This document shows, in pieces, positions 37,683 through 47,206 of a stretch of 64,000 nucleotides of DNA; within the stretch, counting starts at the first letter, position 1; each line of letters begins with the position of its first letter. The notes beneath the pieces are model-generated. The model was not told where the DNA came from. It saw nothing but the letters and a program-made list of their open reading frames with translations, and did not search any database. A program made the translations under genes and the position numbers. Source of the stretch: Skermanella rosea. Its GTDB lineage: Bacteria; Pseudomonadota; Alphaproteobacteria; Azospirillales; Azospirillaceae. Location: contig NZ_CP086111.1 of the NCBI RefSeq assembly GCF_016806835.2, positions 1-64,000 of the forward strand. Direction: 5' to 3'.

Positions 37683-38126
37683 ATGAACGACATGGCAGAT
37701 ACGGAAACTCCGGAAGCGACCAGCCCGGATTTCTACCGGTACTGGATCGACGAGACAGTCCGCTTCGCGGACCTGGATCCCGTCGGGCACGTCAACAACG
37801 CCGCCATCAGTACCTATTTCGAGAGCGCCCGGGTGGCGTTGTTCCATGACTCCGGCAATTCGCCTGTCTCGGGCCCGCGCTCGGTCGTGATCGCGCGTCT
37901 CACCATCGATTTCCGGGCCGAGCTGCACTATCCCGGCCGGATCCGGATCGGCCTGCGGGTGACCCGGTTCGGCCGTTCGTCGCTGACCCTGGCAGGCGCC
38001 GTGTTCCGTGACGACACCTGCGTCGCGACCAGCGAGGCGATCTGCGTCATCATCGACGTGGCGCAGCGCCGCTCGGTCGAGATCTCGGCCGACGTCCGGG
38101 CGCGCCTGGCCGAGCTGGCCGGCTGA
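37683..38126 (+). CDS. Acyl-CoA thioesterase, hotdog fold (YbgC/4HBT type)
   Basis: This 147-residue hotdog protein has the 4HBT-type active region (VRFADLDPVGHVNNAAISTYFESARVALF), with the Asp usually catalytic in this family. Central strands follow (VVIARLTIDFRAELHYPGRIRIGLRVTRFG). It cleaves acyl- or aryl-CoA thioesters; the substrate is unknown. ATG 37683 directly follows a repeat array. ATG 37692 has AGGGA at a better distance and may be the true start. It ends 3 bases before the RNA methyltransferase gene, so the two form an operon. Confidence 0.88.
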   Translation: MNDMADTETPEATSPDFYRYWIDETVRFADLDPVGHVNNAAISTYFESARVALFHDSGNSPVSGPRSVVIARLTIDFRAELHYPGRIRIGLRVTRFGRSSLTLAGAVFRDDTCVATSEAICVIIDVAQRRSVEISADVRARLAELAG

Positions 38127-38129
38127 GCC

Positions 38130-39452
38130 ATGGCACGCCGACCCCAGCAGGGGCACCGCCGCGGGAGGGCCGCATCCGCCTCCGGCGCTCCCGTCACGCT
38201 CGAGATCCAGGAAATCGGCGCGCGGGGCGACGGCCTCGCCGAGCATGACGGACGCCGGGTCTATGTGCCGCTGACGGTGGCCGGCGACCGCGTCCGCGCC
38301 GCGCTCGGCGAGCCGCGCGGGGACGGCGTCGCCGCCACCCTGCTGGAGGTGACGGAACCCGGCCCGGACCGCGCGGCGCCGCCCTGCCGGCATTTCGGCA
38401 CCTGCGGCGGCTGCGCGCTCCAACATGTCGGCGATGCGGCCTACGGCGCCTGGAAGCGCGCCCAGGTATCGGCCGCGCTGGCCCGCGCCGGGCTGGCCGG
38501 TGCCGAGGTCGCGCCGACCGTCCGGACCCCCGCGGCGAGCCGCCGGCGCGCCACGTTCGCGGCGGCCAGGCGGGGGAGCCGATGCGTCCTGGGCTTCAAC
38601 GAGCGGTCGAGCCACCGGATCTCGGCGGTGACCGGCTGCCTGGTGGTCGAGCCGGCGATACTGGAGCTGCTGGCTCCGCTGGAGGCCCTTGCCGGCGCCA
38701 TCCTGCCGGACGGCGAAACGGCCGATATTTCCGTGGCGGTGCTGGACGGCGGCATCGACCTGGTTCTGACCGGCGGTCCGGAGCCCGGGCTGGACGCGCG
38801 GGAACGCATGGCCGCCTTCGCGGAGGCCCATGACATCGGCCGGCTGTCGTGGCGCCGTTCCGCCGCGGCCCCGGCGGAACCGGTCGCCGCTCGCCGCGCG
38901 CTCCATGCCCGGTTCGGCGGGGTCGCCGTCCCGGTGGAGCCCGGAGCCTTCCTGCAGGCGAGTGCCGCCGGCGAAGCCGCGCTGGTCGAGGCGGTCCTGG
39001 CAGGGGTCGGGGCCGCCGCCCGGGTCGCCGACCTGTTCGCGGGGCTTGGCACCTTCAGCTTCCCCCTTGCCTCGCGACCGGTCCCGGGGACCGCCGTCCA
39101 CGCGGTCGAGGGCGATGCCTCGGCGCACGCGGCGCTGGCCGCCGCCGGCCGGGGGCGGGCGGGCGTGACGGCGGAGCGCCGCGACCTCTTCGCCGACCCG
39201 CTGAGCGCCGACGAACTTTCCCGCTTCGATGCGGTGGTCTTCGACCCGCCCCGCGCCGGCGCCCGCGCCCAATCGGTCCAACTCGCCGCGTCGGCCGTCC
39301 CCACGGTGGTCGGCGTGTCCTGCAACCCCGCGACATTCGCGCGCGACGCCCGCACGCTCGTCGATGGCGGCTATCGCCTGGAGCGGGTCACGCCGATCGA
39401 CCAGTTCATTTGGTCGTCCCATGTCGAGCTGGTCGGGGTGTTCCGGCGGTAG
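38130..39452 (+). CDS. TrmA/RlmD-family RNA (uracil-5) methyltransferase
   Basis: This 440-residue SAM enzyme should make 5-methyluridine in rRNA or tRNA. It has an N-terminal TRAM domain (about 22-75). A cysteine set for a 4Fe-4S cluster follows (PPCRHFGTCGGCALQH, and the later GCLVVEP Cys). Next are the SAM motif (VADLFAGLGTFSFPLA), DPPRAGA and the catalytic SCNPATFARD. Specific position in RNA (RlmC/RlmD/TrmA) cannot be settled. A three-base gap from the thioesterase suggests one operon. Confidence 0.9.
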   Translation: MARRPQQGHRRGRAASASGAPVTLEIQEIGARGDGLAEHDGRRVYVPLTVAGDRVRAALGEPRGDGVAATLLEVTEPGPDRAAPPCRHFGTCGGCALQHVGDAAYGAWKRAQVSAALARAGLAGAEVAPTVRTPAASRRRATFAAARRGSRCVLGFNERSSHRISAVTGCLVVEPAILELLAPLEALAGAILPDGETADISVAVLDGGIDLVLTGGPEPGLDARERMAAFAEAHDIGRLSWRRSAAAPAEPVAARRALHARFGGVAVPVEPGAFLQASAAGEAALVEAVLAGVGAAARVADLFAGLGTFSFPLASRPVPGTAVHAVEGDASAHAALAAAGRGRAGVTAERRDLFADPLSADELSRFDAVVFDPPRAGARAQSVQLAASAVPTVVGVSCNPATFARDARTLVDGGYRLERVTPIDQFIWSSHVELVGVFRR

Positions 39453-39472
39453 GACAACCGCTTCACGGCGGA

Positions 39473-39856
39473 TCAGTCGCGCCGGATGAAGATCCAGCAG
39501 CCGCCGTCCGAGGCGGGCTGGATGCGCACCTGGAGCTCCCGCGAGCGGTCGGCGAAATCGCCGATCCAGCCGAATTCCAGGTCGAACTTCCCGGCTGCCC
39601 TGGCACTCTCGATCCGGCCGCGGAAAGCCTCGTTGTCCATGCAGGGCGCCATGTCGGAGAAGAACGGCCGGCCGAGCGCCGGACGGGCCCCGTAGCCGGA
39701 AAGCCGGGCCTCCGCGGCACTGTAGAAGGCAACCTCGCCGTTGGCGTCGAGGCGGATCGCCCCGAACGGCAGCGCATCGACCTCGGACGGCGGCAACCGT
39801 TCGACGACGCCGGCGAGATCGGGCATGTCGAAGTCGACTCCGGATGCGTCGTTCAT
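39473..39856 (-). CDS. pyp: Photoactive yellow protein (PYP)-like PAS photoreceptor
   Basis: The 127-residue product aligns almost end to end, with a constant offset of 3, to photoactive yellow protein of Halorhodospira halophila (125 residues). The chromophore Cys69 is kept (C72, in MAPCMD), and so are Tyr42 (Y45) and Glu46 (E49), which hold the phenolate. Thr50 is Ser (S53) and Arg52 is Tyr (Y55). The LPFGAIRLDANGEV and WIFIRRD ends also match. PYP binds p-coumaric acid and responds to blue light. The ATG overlaps the stop of the hybrid kinase gene, so the two are co-translated. Chromophore-making enzymes (TAL, coumaroyl-CoA ligase) are not in this window, so photochemistry is inferred. Confidence 0.88.
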   Translation of the reverse strand: MNDASGVDFDMPDLAGVVERLPPSEVDALPFGAIRLDANGEVAFYSAAEARLSGYGARPALGRPFFSDMAPCMDNEAFRGRIESARAAGKFDLEFGWIGDFADRSRELQVRIQPASDGGCWIFIRRD

Positions 39857-42800
39857 GGCCTTCTCCGCTGTTGGAGGTCGGAACTCGCGAGATCGGTGAA
39901 ACAGGCGACGCCCAGGATGTGGGTCACCGCGGAACCCTCCTCCGAAAGCGGCAGCAACAGCCGCTCGAACAGCAGCGGCGCGTCGTCGGCGATCGCGTAG
40001 CGGGCGTATTCGTAGGAGGGCGACTCCGACTCGACGCAGCGCCGGTACGAGGCTCCGGCGGAACCCAGCTCGTCGCCGCCGTCGTCGACCAGTTCCCCCA
40101 CCAGCGGCCGGCCCAGCCGTCGGGCAAGGGTGTCGCCGATCCTCAGGTAACGGAACTCCCTGGTACGGCCGCTGCCGATCGCCTCGACCAGGAAACCGTC
40201 GTCGGCCACGAGCGGGTCGCCGGACGGGAAGAGGTCGGGACTCGGCAGGTGGCCGTCCGCGCCGCGCGCCGTCTTCCAGCGTTCGTAGGCATCGCGCAGG
40301 CGGGAGTTCCTCAATCGGTTGCGAAGCTTGTCCGGCGCCGCCACGGACCCGGCCGGCAATGCCGACGGCAGGAGGTCCAGCCGTTCCCGGACGGCCTCGG
40401 CCAGTTCCGTCTTGCTGAACGGCTTGCGGAGCAGCCGTTCGCCGTCCGGCACGGTGTCGTGGCGGTCGCCGCTGATGAAGAGGACCGGAAGGTTCGGCCG
40501 GTCGAGCCGCAGCCGGTTTCCCAGCACCGGGCCGGAGTCGCCCGGCATCATGATGTCGGTCACGACGATGTCCAGCGTGTCCGTGAGATGCGCCAGGGCG
40601 ATCGCGGTCTCGGCGCTCTGTGCCTCGATCACCGCGTAGCCGAGATCGCGCAGCAGGTGCGCGGTCAGCGCGCGGAGGCTGTCGTCGTCGTCGACCAGCA
40701 GGATCGTGGCACCGCCCTCCGGCGGGGCCGATCCGGCATCCGGCAGCGTTTCGTCCCCGTGCGCCAAGATCTGGGCGCGGGGCAGGTACAGCTCGATCGT
40801 GGTGCCGGCCCCGACGGCGCTGAGGATGCGCAGCTTGCCGCCGGACTGCACGGTCAGGGCATGGGCGGAGGCGAGGCCGAGGCCGGTGCCCCGGCCGCGC
40901 GGCTTGGTGGTGAAGAAGGGTTCCGACGCCCGGGCGACCACGTCGGGCGTCATGCCCACGCCGCTGTCCTTCACGGAGATGAGGATCCCTTCGCGCGAGC
41001 CCGTGCGCTCGTCGGCGGGTTGGTTGCGGACGGTTATCTCCAGCTCGCCGCCGTCCGGCATGGCGTCGCGGGCGTTGGCGGCGAGGTTCAGCAGGACCGC
41101 GTTCAGACGGGAGGGATCGACGATCACCGGCCAGAGATCGCCCTGGAGATCGAAGGCGCAGCGCACCCCGCTGCCCGCGGTGTGGCAGATCATGTCTTCG
41201 CTTTCGCGCAGGATGGCGGTCAGGTCCACCAGGGTCGGCTGCGTTTCCTCGCGCCGGGCGAAGGCCAGCAGGTGATGGATCAGGCCGGTCGCCCGGACCA
41301 CCGCCTGCTCTCCCAGGTCGAGGATCCTGACCTGCTCCGGAACGTCGATCCGCCGCCTGAGCAGACTGTAGCTGCTCTGGATGACGGCCAGGATGTTGTT
41401 GAAGTCGTGCGAGACGCCGCTGACCAGCTGGCCCAGCGCTTCCAGCTTCTGGGACTGCAGCAGCGCCGCCTGGGTTTCCTCCCGTCGGCGGATCTCCGCC
41501 GTCAGTTCCCGGGCGGCGTCGGTCAGGGCGCGGGTGCGTTCGGCGACCCGCGCCTCCAGGGCCGCGTTGCTGTCGCGCAGGATGGCCTCGGCGGTCTTGC
41601 GCTCGGTGATGTCCCAGTTGACGCCGATGATGCGCTCGGGCCTGCCGGCCGCATTCCGCTGCACGCCGCACCGGATCGCCAGCCAGCGGATCTCCTCGGC
41701 GCCCCGGGTCGGGTCCGCCGGGCGCCGGATGCGGAAATCCAGTTCGAACCCTTCCCCCGTCCGGATCGCCTGATCGATTCGGTCCAGCAGGGCGGCGCGG
41801 TCCTCCGGCTCCATCAGGGCTCCGAACGCGTTCAGGCTTGGTGTCGGCGTGGCCGGATCGATCCCGAAGAGGCGGTACTGGATATCGCTCCAGGCCATCC
41901 GGCCGTCGGCCACGTCCATCTGCCAGGTGCCGATCACGGCGGCGTCGAGCGAGAAGCGCAGGCGTTCCTCGCTCTCGCGCAACGCGGCCTCGGCCTGCTT
42001 GCGGGCGGTGACGTCGGCGGTGATCCCGGTCAGGCGGACCTTGCGGCCGTCCCGATCGAAGACGGCCGCCGCGGACTCCTCGAGCCAGGCCACCGCGCCG
42101 TCCGGGCGCCGGTAGCGGTAGGAGACGGTGTAGTTCGGGGAAGCCGGCTCCAGCCGCGCCACGGTGGCGGCGAACCCGTCGCGGTCCTCCGCGTGGACGG
42201 ACGCGAAGAAATTCTGTCCGGTGTCCGCCGTCGCATCTCCGCCCAGGCCGAGGATCTCCGCGCAGCTCTCGCTCCGGCGCACGCTGTCGGTCCCGATGTC
42301 CCAGTCGAAGGCGAACATGCGGCCGGCGGTCATCGCGCGGGCCAGCTGCTCCTCGGCGTCGATCAGCCGGCGTTGCAGCAGCTTGATCGCGGTTATGTCC
42401 GTGGTGGTGCCGACGAAGCCGGTGATCTCCCCCGCATCGTCCCGTTCGACCAGGGCTTCGCCCAGAACCCAGGTGGTTTCGCCCGACGGCGTGCGGAAAC
42501 GGTATTCGAGACGGAAGGGCCGGTTCTCGAAGGCGCTGCGCCGCCATTCCGAGAAGACCCGGTCATGGTCCCCGGGATGCAGGAAGTCGGTCCAGCCGTT
42601 GCCGAGCGCCTGCTCCGGCCGGGCGCCGGATATCTCGCACCAGCGCTCGTTGACGCCGGTGCAGCGCCCCTCGGGATCGGTGCGGAAGATCCCCACCGGG
42701 GAGCTGAGTTTCAGGAGCCTGGAGTGGTTCTCGGCGGCGCGCAGCGCCGTCGACCCCTCGTCCAGCTTCTGGAAGGCCGTGGTGAGGGCCAGGCCGATCT

Positions 42801-43782
42801 CGTTGGCTTCCCGCCAGCCGGTGCGGATCCGGGGGACGGCTTCGCCGCCGCGCAAGGCGCTGCCGGCCAGGGTCAGCAGTTTGGCGGCCCGCGACATGCG
42901 CAGGCCCAGGCCATAGGCCAGGAGGGCGGAGAGGGCGAGAAGCGCGCCGCCCAGCAGGACGGGAGATCGGAGCCCGGCCATGGCCTCGGCATCGACGGCA
43001 TGGCCGGGCAGGGTGACGGTCGCGGTCCATCCCGTCAGGTCGGACCGGCTGTAGCCCGAAACGAGACCGGCCTCTCCGGGGCCGTCCTCTCCGGGGCCGG
43101 CGGAGGCCATGCCCCGGCCCGGGTGCTCCGGGGCCGGCACGCGGGTCAGGAGCTTGCCTCTGCGGTCGGCGACCGTGGCGGTCCGGCCGTCGCCGATGCG
43201 CGCCTGGATCAGGATTTCCTCGATGCGCTTCGGCGGCAGGCTCGCGATCAGGAAATAGGCGACCTTGTCGGCGTGCAGGACCGGCACGACGATGCCGACG
43301 GCCTCGGTTCCGGAGAGCGGTCCGATCAGCAGGTCGGATACGTGGGGCATCCTGGTTTCGAAAACGGACCGCGCGACATCGTCGTCCAGGAAGGACGGAA
43401 GCGGCGTGTTCCAGGGGACCCGCGTGTTGAGTCGCTGCTTTCCGGACCGGTCGGTCAGGATGATGACCATTCCGTAGCGCTCGGTGATCCGGCTCGCCTG
43501 CTGGTGGACGGTCGCGAAATCATCCTGCTGGAGGGCCGGCATCAGGGCCAGCGTCTCCAGCATCGCCATGACGCCCCGCATGTCCCGATCGACCATGGCC
43601 GTGATCGATCGGGCCTCCTGGTGCAGATCCTGCTCGATGTGCGACCGCTGAAGATCGACCTGCTGAATCAGCAGATAGGATGCGAAAACGGATGCCGGTA
43701 TAAGCAGGCCAAGGGAGAGTAAAATCAAATGTGCCCGGGTGGATATGACATGGCATCTGAGACATGGCAGAATTTTAGACAT
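39853..43782 (-). CDS. Membrane hybrid histidine kinase with three PAS domains, receiver and C-terminal PAS-like domain
   Basis: This 1309-residue sensor kinase has two membrane helices (about 17-38 and 271-295) flanking a Cache-like periplasmic domain. Three PAS domains follow (about 330-450, 470-590 and 595-730) and a coiled coil. Next come HisKA (H792 in SHDFNN) and HATPase (NLAANARDAM, SGVGM, GRGTGLGLA). A receiver domain has phosphoacceptor D1076 (VTDIMMPGD), and a PAS_5-like C-terminal domain starts near 1150. ATG 43782 is chosen, with ATG 43899 and 43965 as alternatives; the more distal N-terminus looks unlike a protein. Its stop overlaps the PYP-like ATG, suggesting a shared pathway. 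Output partner unknown. Confidence 0.88.
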   Translation of the reverse strand: MSKILPCLRCHVISTRAHLILLSLGLLIPASVFASYLLIQQVDLQRSHIEQDLHQEARSITAMVDRDMRGVMAMLETLALMPALQQDDFATVHQQASRITERYGMVIILTDRSGKQRLNTRVPWNTPLPSFLDDDVARSVFETRMPHVSDLLIGPLSGTEAVGIVVPVLHADKVAYFLIASLPPKRIEEILIQARIGDGRTATVADRRGKLLTRVPAPEHPGRGMASAGPGEDGPGEAGLVSGYSRSDLTGWTATVTLPGHAVDAEAMAGLRSPVLLGGALLALSALLAYGLGLRMSRAAKLLTLAGSALRGGEAVPRIRTGWREANEIGLALTTAFQKLDEGSTALRAAENHSRLLKLSSPVGIFRTDPEGRCTGVNERWCEISGARPEQALGNGWTDFLHPGDHDRVFSEWRRSAFENRPFRLEYRFRTPSGETTWVLGEALVERDDAGEITGFVGTTTDITAIKLLQRRLIDAEEQLARAMTAGRMFAFDWDIGTDSVRRSESCAEILGLGGDATADTGQNFFASVHAEDRDGFAATVARLEPASPNYTVSYRYRRPDGAVAWLEESAAAVFDRDGRKVRLTGITADVTARKQAEAALRESEERLRFSLDAAVIGTWQMDVADGRMAWSDIQYRLFGIDPATPTPSLNAFGALMEPEDRAALLDRIDQAIRTGEGFELDFRIRRPADPTRGAEEIRWLAIRCGVQRNAAGRPERIIGVNWDITERKTAEAILRDSNAALEARVAERTRALTDAARELTAEIRRREETQAALLQSQKLEALGQLVSGVSHDFNNILAVIQSSYSLLRRRIDVPEQVRILDLGEQAVVRATGLIHHLLAFARREETQPTLVDLTAILRESEDMICHTAGSGVRCAFDLQGDLWPVIVDPSRLNAVLLNLAANARDAMPDGGELEITVRNQPADERTGSREGILISVKDSGVGMTPDVVARASEPFFTTKPRGRGTGLGLASAHALTVQSGGKLRILSAVGAGTTIELYLPRAQILAHGDETLPDAGSAPPEGGATILLVDDDDSLRALTAHLLRDLGYAVIEAQSAETAIALAHLTDTLDIVVTDIMMPGDSGPVLGNRLRLDRPNLPVLFISGDRHDTVPDGERLLRKPFSKTELAEAVRERLDLLPSALPAGSVAAPDKLRNRLRNSRLRDAYERWKTARGADGHLPSPDLFPSGDPLVADDGFLVEAIGSGRTREFRYLRIGDTLARRLGRPLVGELVDDGGDELGSAGASYRRCVESESPSYEYARYAIADDAPLLFERLLLPLSEEGSAVTHILGVACFTDLASSDLQQRRRP

Positions 43783-44061
43783 GACCAGAAAATCCCCGGG
43801 TTTTCCCTGATTGCTTATTGAAGTTGGCAGGCCATGTGATTTAGGTGTCTTCTTGTTCGAAATAAAACTATTTATCAAGTCTGGCGGGCGTCCGAACATG
43901 GCGTCTGTTCGCCATGGGAAACCTGTACCTTGTATCATGCATTTCCCTTGGGGAGCCAGTGACATGAACCGGCATTCCCTATCCTGGTCTTCCGGTCCGG
44001 GTTCGTGATGGCCGGGCTGTCCTGCCCCTGTCTTGGCCGCCCCTTGCCGCCCTCTTCCGGA
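43783..44061. promoter_or_regulatory. AT-rich upstream region of the hybrid kinase gene
   Basis: This region between the RND pump end and the kinase start is markedly more AT-rich than its neighbours, especially 43800-43900. It contains TTGATA-like and TATTT stretches on the minus strand. It probably holds the kinase/PYP promoter; a single clear -35/-10 pair cannot be fixed. Confidence 0.45.
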
Positions 44062-47000
44062 TCACTCGGCGGCCGCCATCGCCGCGGCCGCCGCCTCGCG
44101 GTCTTCCCGGGCGAGCGCGGTCAGGCCGAAATCGTGCAGGATCGCGTAGAGCGACGGGACCACCAGCAGCACCAGGACGGTGGACGCCAGCAGGCCGAAC
44201 ACCAGGCTGACCACCAGCGGCTGGAGCACCTGGGCCTGGAGGCTTCGCTCGGCCAGCAGCGGCAGCAGCCCGGCGATGGTGGTCAGCGAGGTCAGCAGCA
44301 CCGCGCGGAAGCGCTGGCGGCTGGCGATCCGGGCGGCCGACACGACGTCGCGTCCCTCGCGCGCGCGGAGCTTGACGAACTCGACCAGCAGGATCGAGTC
44401 GTTGACCACGATGCCGGCCAGCGAGACGAAGCCGATCATGCTCGGCATGGACACGTCGAAGCCGGCCAGCCAGTGCCCCCAGACCACGCCGATCAGCGCC
44501 ATCGGGATCGCGACCATGACGATGACCGGCTCGACATAGCTGCGGAACTGCAGGCTCAGCAGCACGAAGATGCCGAACAGGCCGATCATGAATCCGTGCT
44601 TGAGGCTTTCGCCGGTCTTGCCCTGCTCGCGTTCCTGGCCCTCCAGCGTGATGTCGATCTCCGGGTAGCGGGCGCTCAGCTCGGGCAGGAAGCGCGCCCG
44701 CGTGTCGGCGATCACCTCGTTGGCGTTGGCGATGCGGGTATCGATCTCGCCCCGGACGATCACGGTGCGCCGGCCGTCGATCCGGCCGATCCGGGCATAC
44801 CCGCGGTCCGGCTCCAGCACCGCGATCGAGCGCAGCGGCGCCTGGCTTCCGTCGGGCAGGGTGACCGGGAAATCCTCCAGGTCGGCCAGCGTGGTCCGGT
44901 CGGCGGCTGCCAGCCGGACGTCGACCTCGATCGATTCGCTGCCGACCTGAAGCTCCGCCGCGGTCTGGCCGAAATATGCTGCCCGGAGCTGGGTCGCGAG
45001 TGCCGCCGAGTCGAGCCCCTGGCCGAAGATGCCTTCGCGCAGGCGGAGCCCCATCTCGGGCTTGCCGGGGCGCAGGTCGTCGGACAGGTCCTCGACGCCC
45101 CGGTAGCGGCCCAGCCAATCCTGGAGTTCCAGGGAGGCCGCCTTCAGCCGGTCCAGGTCGCCGCCGGCCAGCCTGATGTCGATCGGCAGGCCGCCGGGGC
45201 CGACCTGCGCCTCCTTGAAGGTCAGGGCCAGCACGTCGGGCAGGGGGCCGATCTCGGCCCGCCACAGGGCGGTGATCTCGTCGATCGTGCCGTCCCGCCG
45301 CTCGGCGGTGAGCAGGTCGGCGGAGACCGAGGCGAGGTGCGGCCCGGTCTCGTAGGCGTCCTGGTTCTCGTTGAAGCGCACGGTCACCGCCCGCACCAGG
45401 GCGGCGCCGTCGGGCTGGCGCGGGGCGAGATGCGCCGCGACGCGGTCGAGCGCCCCGGTCACCCGGTCCACCACCTCCTCGGTCCGGGCCAGCGGCGTGC
45501 CCTGGGGAAGCAGGATGCGCGCCTCCAGCACGTTGCCGTCGATCTGAGGGAAGGCCCGGAACTTGACGGTGCCGCCGGCCAGCATGGCGGCGGACACCAG
45601 CACCGCGCAGATCACCAGCCCCAGGGTCAGGTAGCGCCACTCCACCGCCCGGTCCACCAAGCCGCCGAGCAGCCGGTCGCGCACGAAGTCGAACCCGCGG
45701 TCGAGCCGGACCCGCACCGCGTTCCGCCGCTCGCCGCCGGGCGGGATGCTCTTCGCCAGATGGTGCGGCAGGATCAGGAAGGCCTCGACGATGCTGACCG
45801 TCAGCGCGATGATCAGCACCACCGGCAGGACCGCCATCACCTTGCCGATGTCGCCCTGCATCAGGATCAGCGGCCCGAACACGCAGACCGTGGTCACGTA
45901 GGAAGCGAAAACCCCCGACGCGACCTCGCGCGTGCCGTCGATCACCGCCTCCATCGGCGGCAGCCCCGCGGCCAGCTTGGTCGCCACGTTCTCGGCGATC
46001 ACGATGGCGTCGTCCATCAGCAGGCCCAGCGCGATCAGCAGGCCCACCATGGTGATCATGTTGATCGACAGGCCCATGAACTGCATGGCGAAGACGGTGC
46101 CGGCCAGCGCCACCGGCAGGCCCATGGCGACCCAGAAGGAATAGCGCAGGCTGAAGAACAGCCACATGGACAGGAAGACCAGCGCGATCCCCTGGAACGC
46201 GTTGCCGGTCAGCATGTCCAGCCGGTCCTGCACGATGGAGGAGACGTCCTGGGTCAGCGCGTAGCCGACGCCGGGAGGGGCGGTGCGCAGCTCCTGCTCG
46301 ACGAAGCCGCGGACCGCGGCCATGACCCGGAGCGTGTCCTGCTGCTTGGTCTTGGTCACGCGGAGCATGGCGGCGCGCTCGCCGTCGAACAGTGTCTTGG
46401 CCTCGTCCAGCTCGAACCGTTCGGTGATCGCCGCGATGGCGCCCAGCCGCACCTCGCCGCCGCCGGTCCCGCCGATCACGACGAGGTCGGTCAACTGGCG
46501 CACGGTCCGCCGCTCGTCGGCGAAACGGACGGTCAGGCTGCGCTCCTCCGTCTCCAGGGTGCCGGCCGGCTGGTCCAGGCTCTGGCGGCCGATGATGCCG
46601 GCGACGTCGGCGACGCTCAGCCCGTGGGCGCGCAGCGCGCCCTGGTCCAGCTCGACCCGGATCTGGCGCTGGGAGAAGCCGGTCAGCGTCGCTTCCGACA
46701 CCTCCGGCAGGCGCAGCAGGCGCTCGCGCACGCCCTCGGCGTAGATCTTCAGGTCGGGCACCGACATCGGGCCGGTGATGGCGATCGACACCACCCGGTC
46801 GGTCAGGTTGAGCCGCTTGATCACCGGCCGCTCGACCAGGTCGGGGAAGGTGGTGATCGCCTCGACCTCGGCCTTGACGTCCTCCAGGAAGCGGTCGGGG
46901 TTGCCGCCCTCGACCATGTCGATGATCGCGGCGGCCAGCCCCTCGCGCGACTCGCAGCGGACCTCGTCCACGCCGCTGACGCCGGCGACCGCGTCCTCGA

Positions 47001-47193
47001 TGCGCTGGCAGACCGCCTCCTCGACCTCCTCCGCGCTGGCGCCGGGGTAGGGGACCTGGATCTGCACCTGGCTGAGGGTGAAGTCGGGGAAGGTCTCCCG
47101 CCGCAGCGACGGCGCCGTGACCAGCCCGATCACCAGCAGGAACAGCATCAGCAGGTTGGCGGCGGTCGGGTGGCGGGCGAACCAGGCGATCAT
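44062..47193 (-). CDS. RND efflux transporter permease (AcrB/HAE1 type)
   Basis: This 1043-residue inner-membrane pump is the proton-driven transporter of a tripartite efflux system. It has the usual 12 helices, with an early periplasmic loop ([27 protein letters not shown]). The helix-4 acidic pair is in [18 protein letters not shown], and a second half mirrors the first ([20 protein letters not shown]). ATG 47193 starts the conserved [14 protein letters not shown]. The adaptor gene ends 13 bases upstream on the same strand, so they form an operon. No outer-membrane channel is adjacent. Substrate unknown. Confidence 0.93.
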   Translation of the reverse strand: MIAWFARHPTAANLLMLFLLVIGLVTAPSLRRETFPDFTLSQVQIQVPYPGASAEEVEEAVCQRIEDAVAGVSGVDEVRCESREGLAAAIIDMVEGGNPDRFLEDVKAEVEAITTFPDLVERPVIKRLNLTDRVVSIAITGPMSVPDLKIYAEGVRERLLRLPEVSEATLTGFSQRQIRVELDQGALRAHGLSVADVAGIIGRQSLDQPAGTLETEERSLTVRFADERRTVRQLTDLVVIGGTGGGEVRLGAIAAITERFELDEAKTLFDGERAAMLRVTKTKQQDTLRVMAAVRGFVEQELRTAPPGVGYALTQDVSSIVQDRLDMLTGNAFQGIALVFLSMWLFFSLRYSFWVAMGLPVALAGTVFAMQFMGLSINMITMVGLLIALGLLMDDAIVIAENVATKLAAGLPPMEAVIDGTREVASGVFASYVTTVCVFGPLILMQGDIGKVMAVLPVVLIIALTVSIVEAFLILPHHLAKSIPPGGERRNAVRVRLDRGFDFVRDRLLGGLVDRAVEWRYLTLGLVICAVLVSAAMLAGGTVKFRAFPQIDGNVLEARILLPQGTPLARTEEVVDRVTGALDRVAAHLAPRQPDGAALVRAVTVRFNENQDAYETGPHLASVSADLLTAERRDGTIDEITALWRAEIGPLPDVLALTFKEAQVGPGGLPIDIRLAGGDLDRLKAASLELQDWLGRYRGVEDLSDDLRPGKPEMGLRLREGIFGQGLDSAALATQLRAAYFGQTAAELQVGSESIEVDVRLAAADRTTLADLEDFPVTLPDGSQAPLRSIAVLEPDRGYARIGRIDGRRTVIVRGEIDTRIANANEVIADTRARFLPELSARYPEIDITLEGQEREQGKTGESLKHGFMIGLFGIFVLLSLQFRSYVEPVIVMVAIPMALIGVVWGHWLAGFDVSMPSMIGFVSLAGIVVNDSILLVEFVKLRAREGRDVVSAARIASRQRFRAVLLTSLTTIAGLLPLLAERSLQAQVLQPLVVSLVFGLLASTVLVLLVVPSLYAILHDFGLTALAREDREAAAAAMAAAE

Positions 47194-47206
47194 GGCGGGT
47201 GCCCTG

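Noticed and set aside
39844-43722. 1292-codon open frame opposite the hybrid kinase
   Set aside because: The minus-strand kinase is fully supported by motifs. The plus-strand frame shows no domain and a shadow-type composition.
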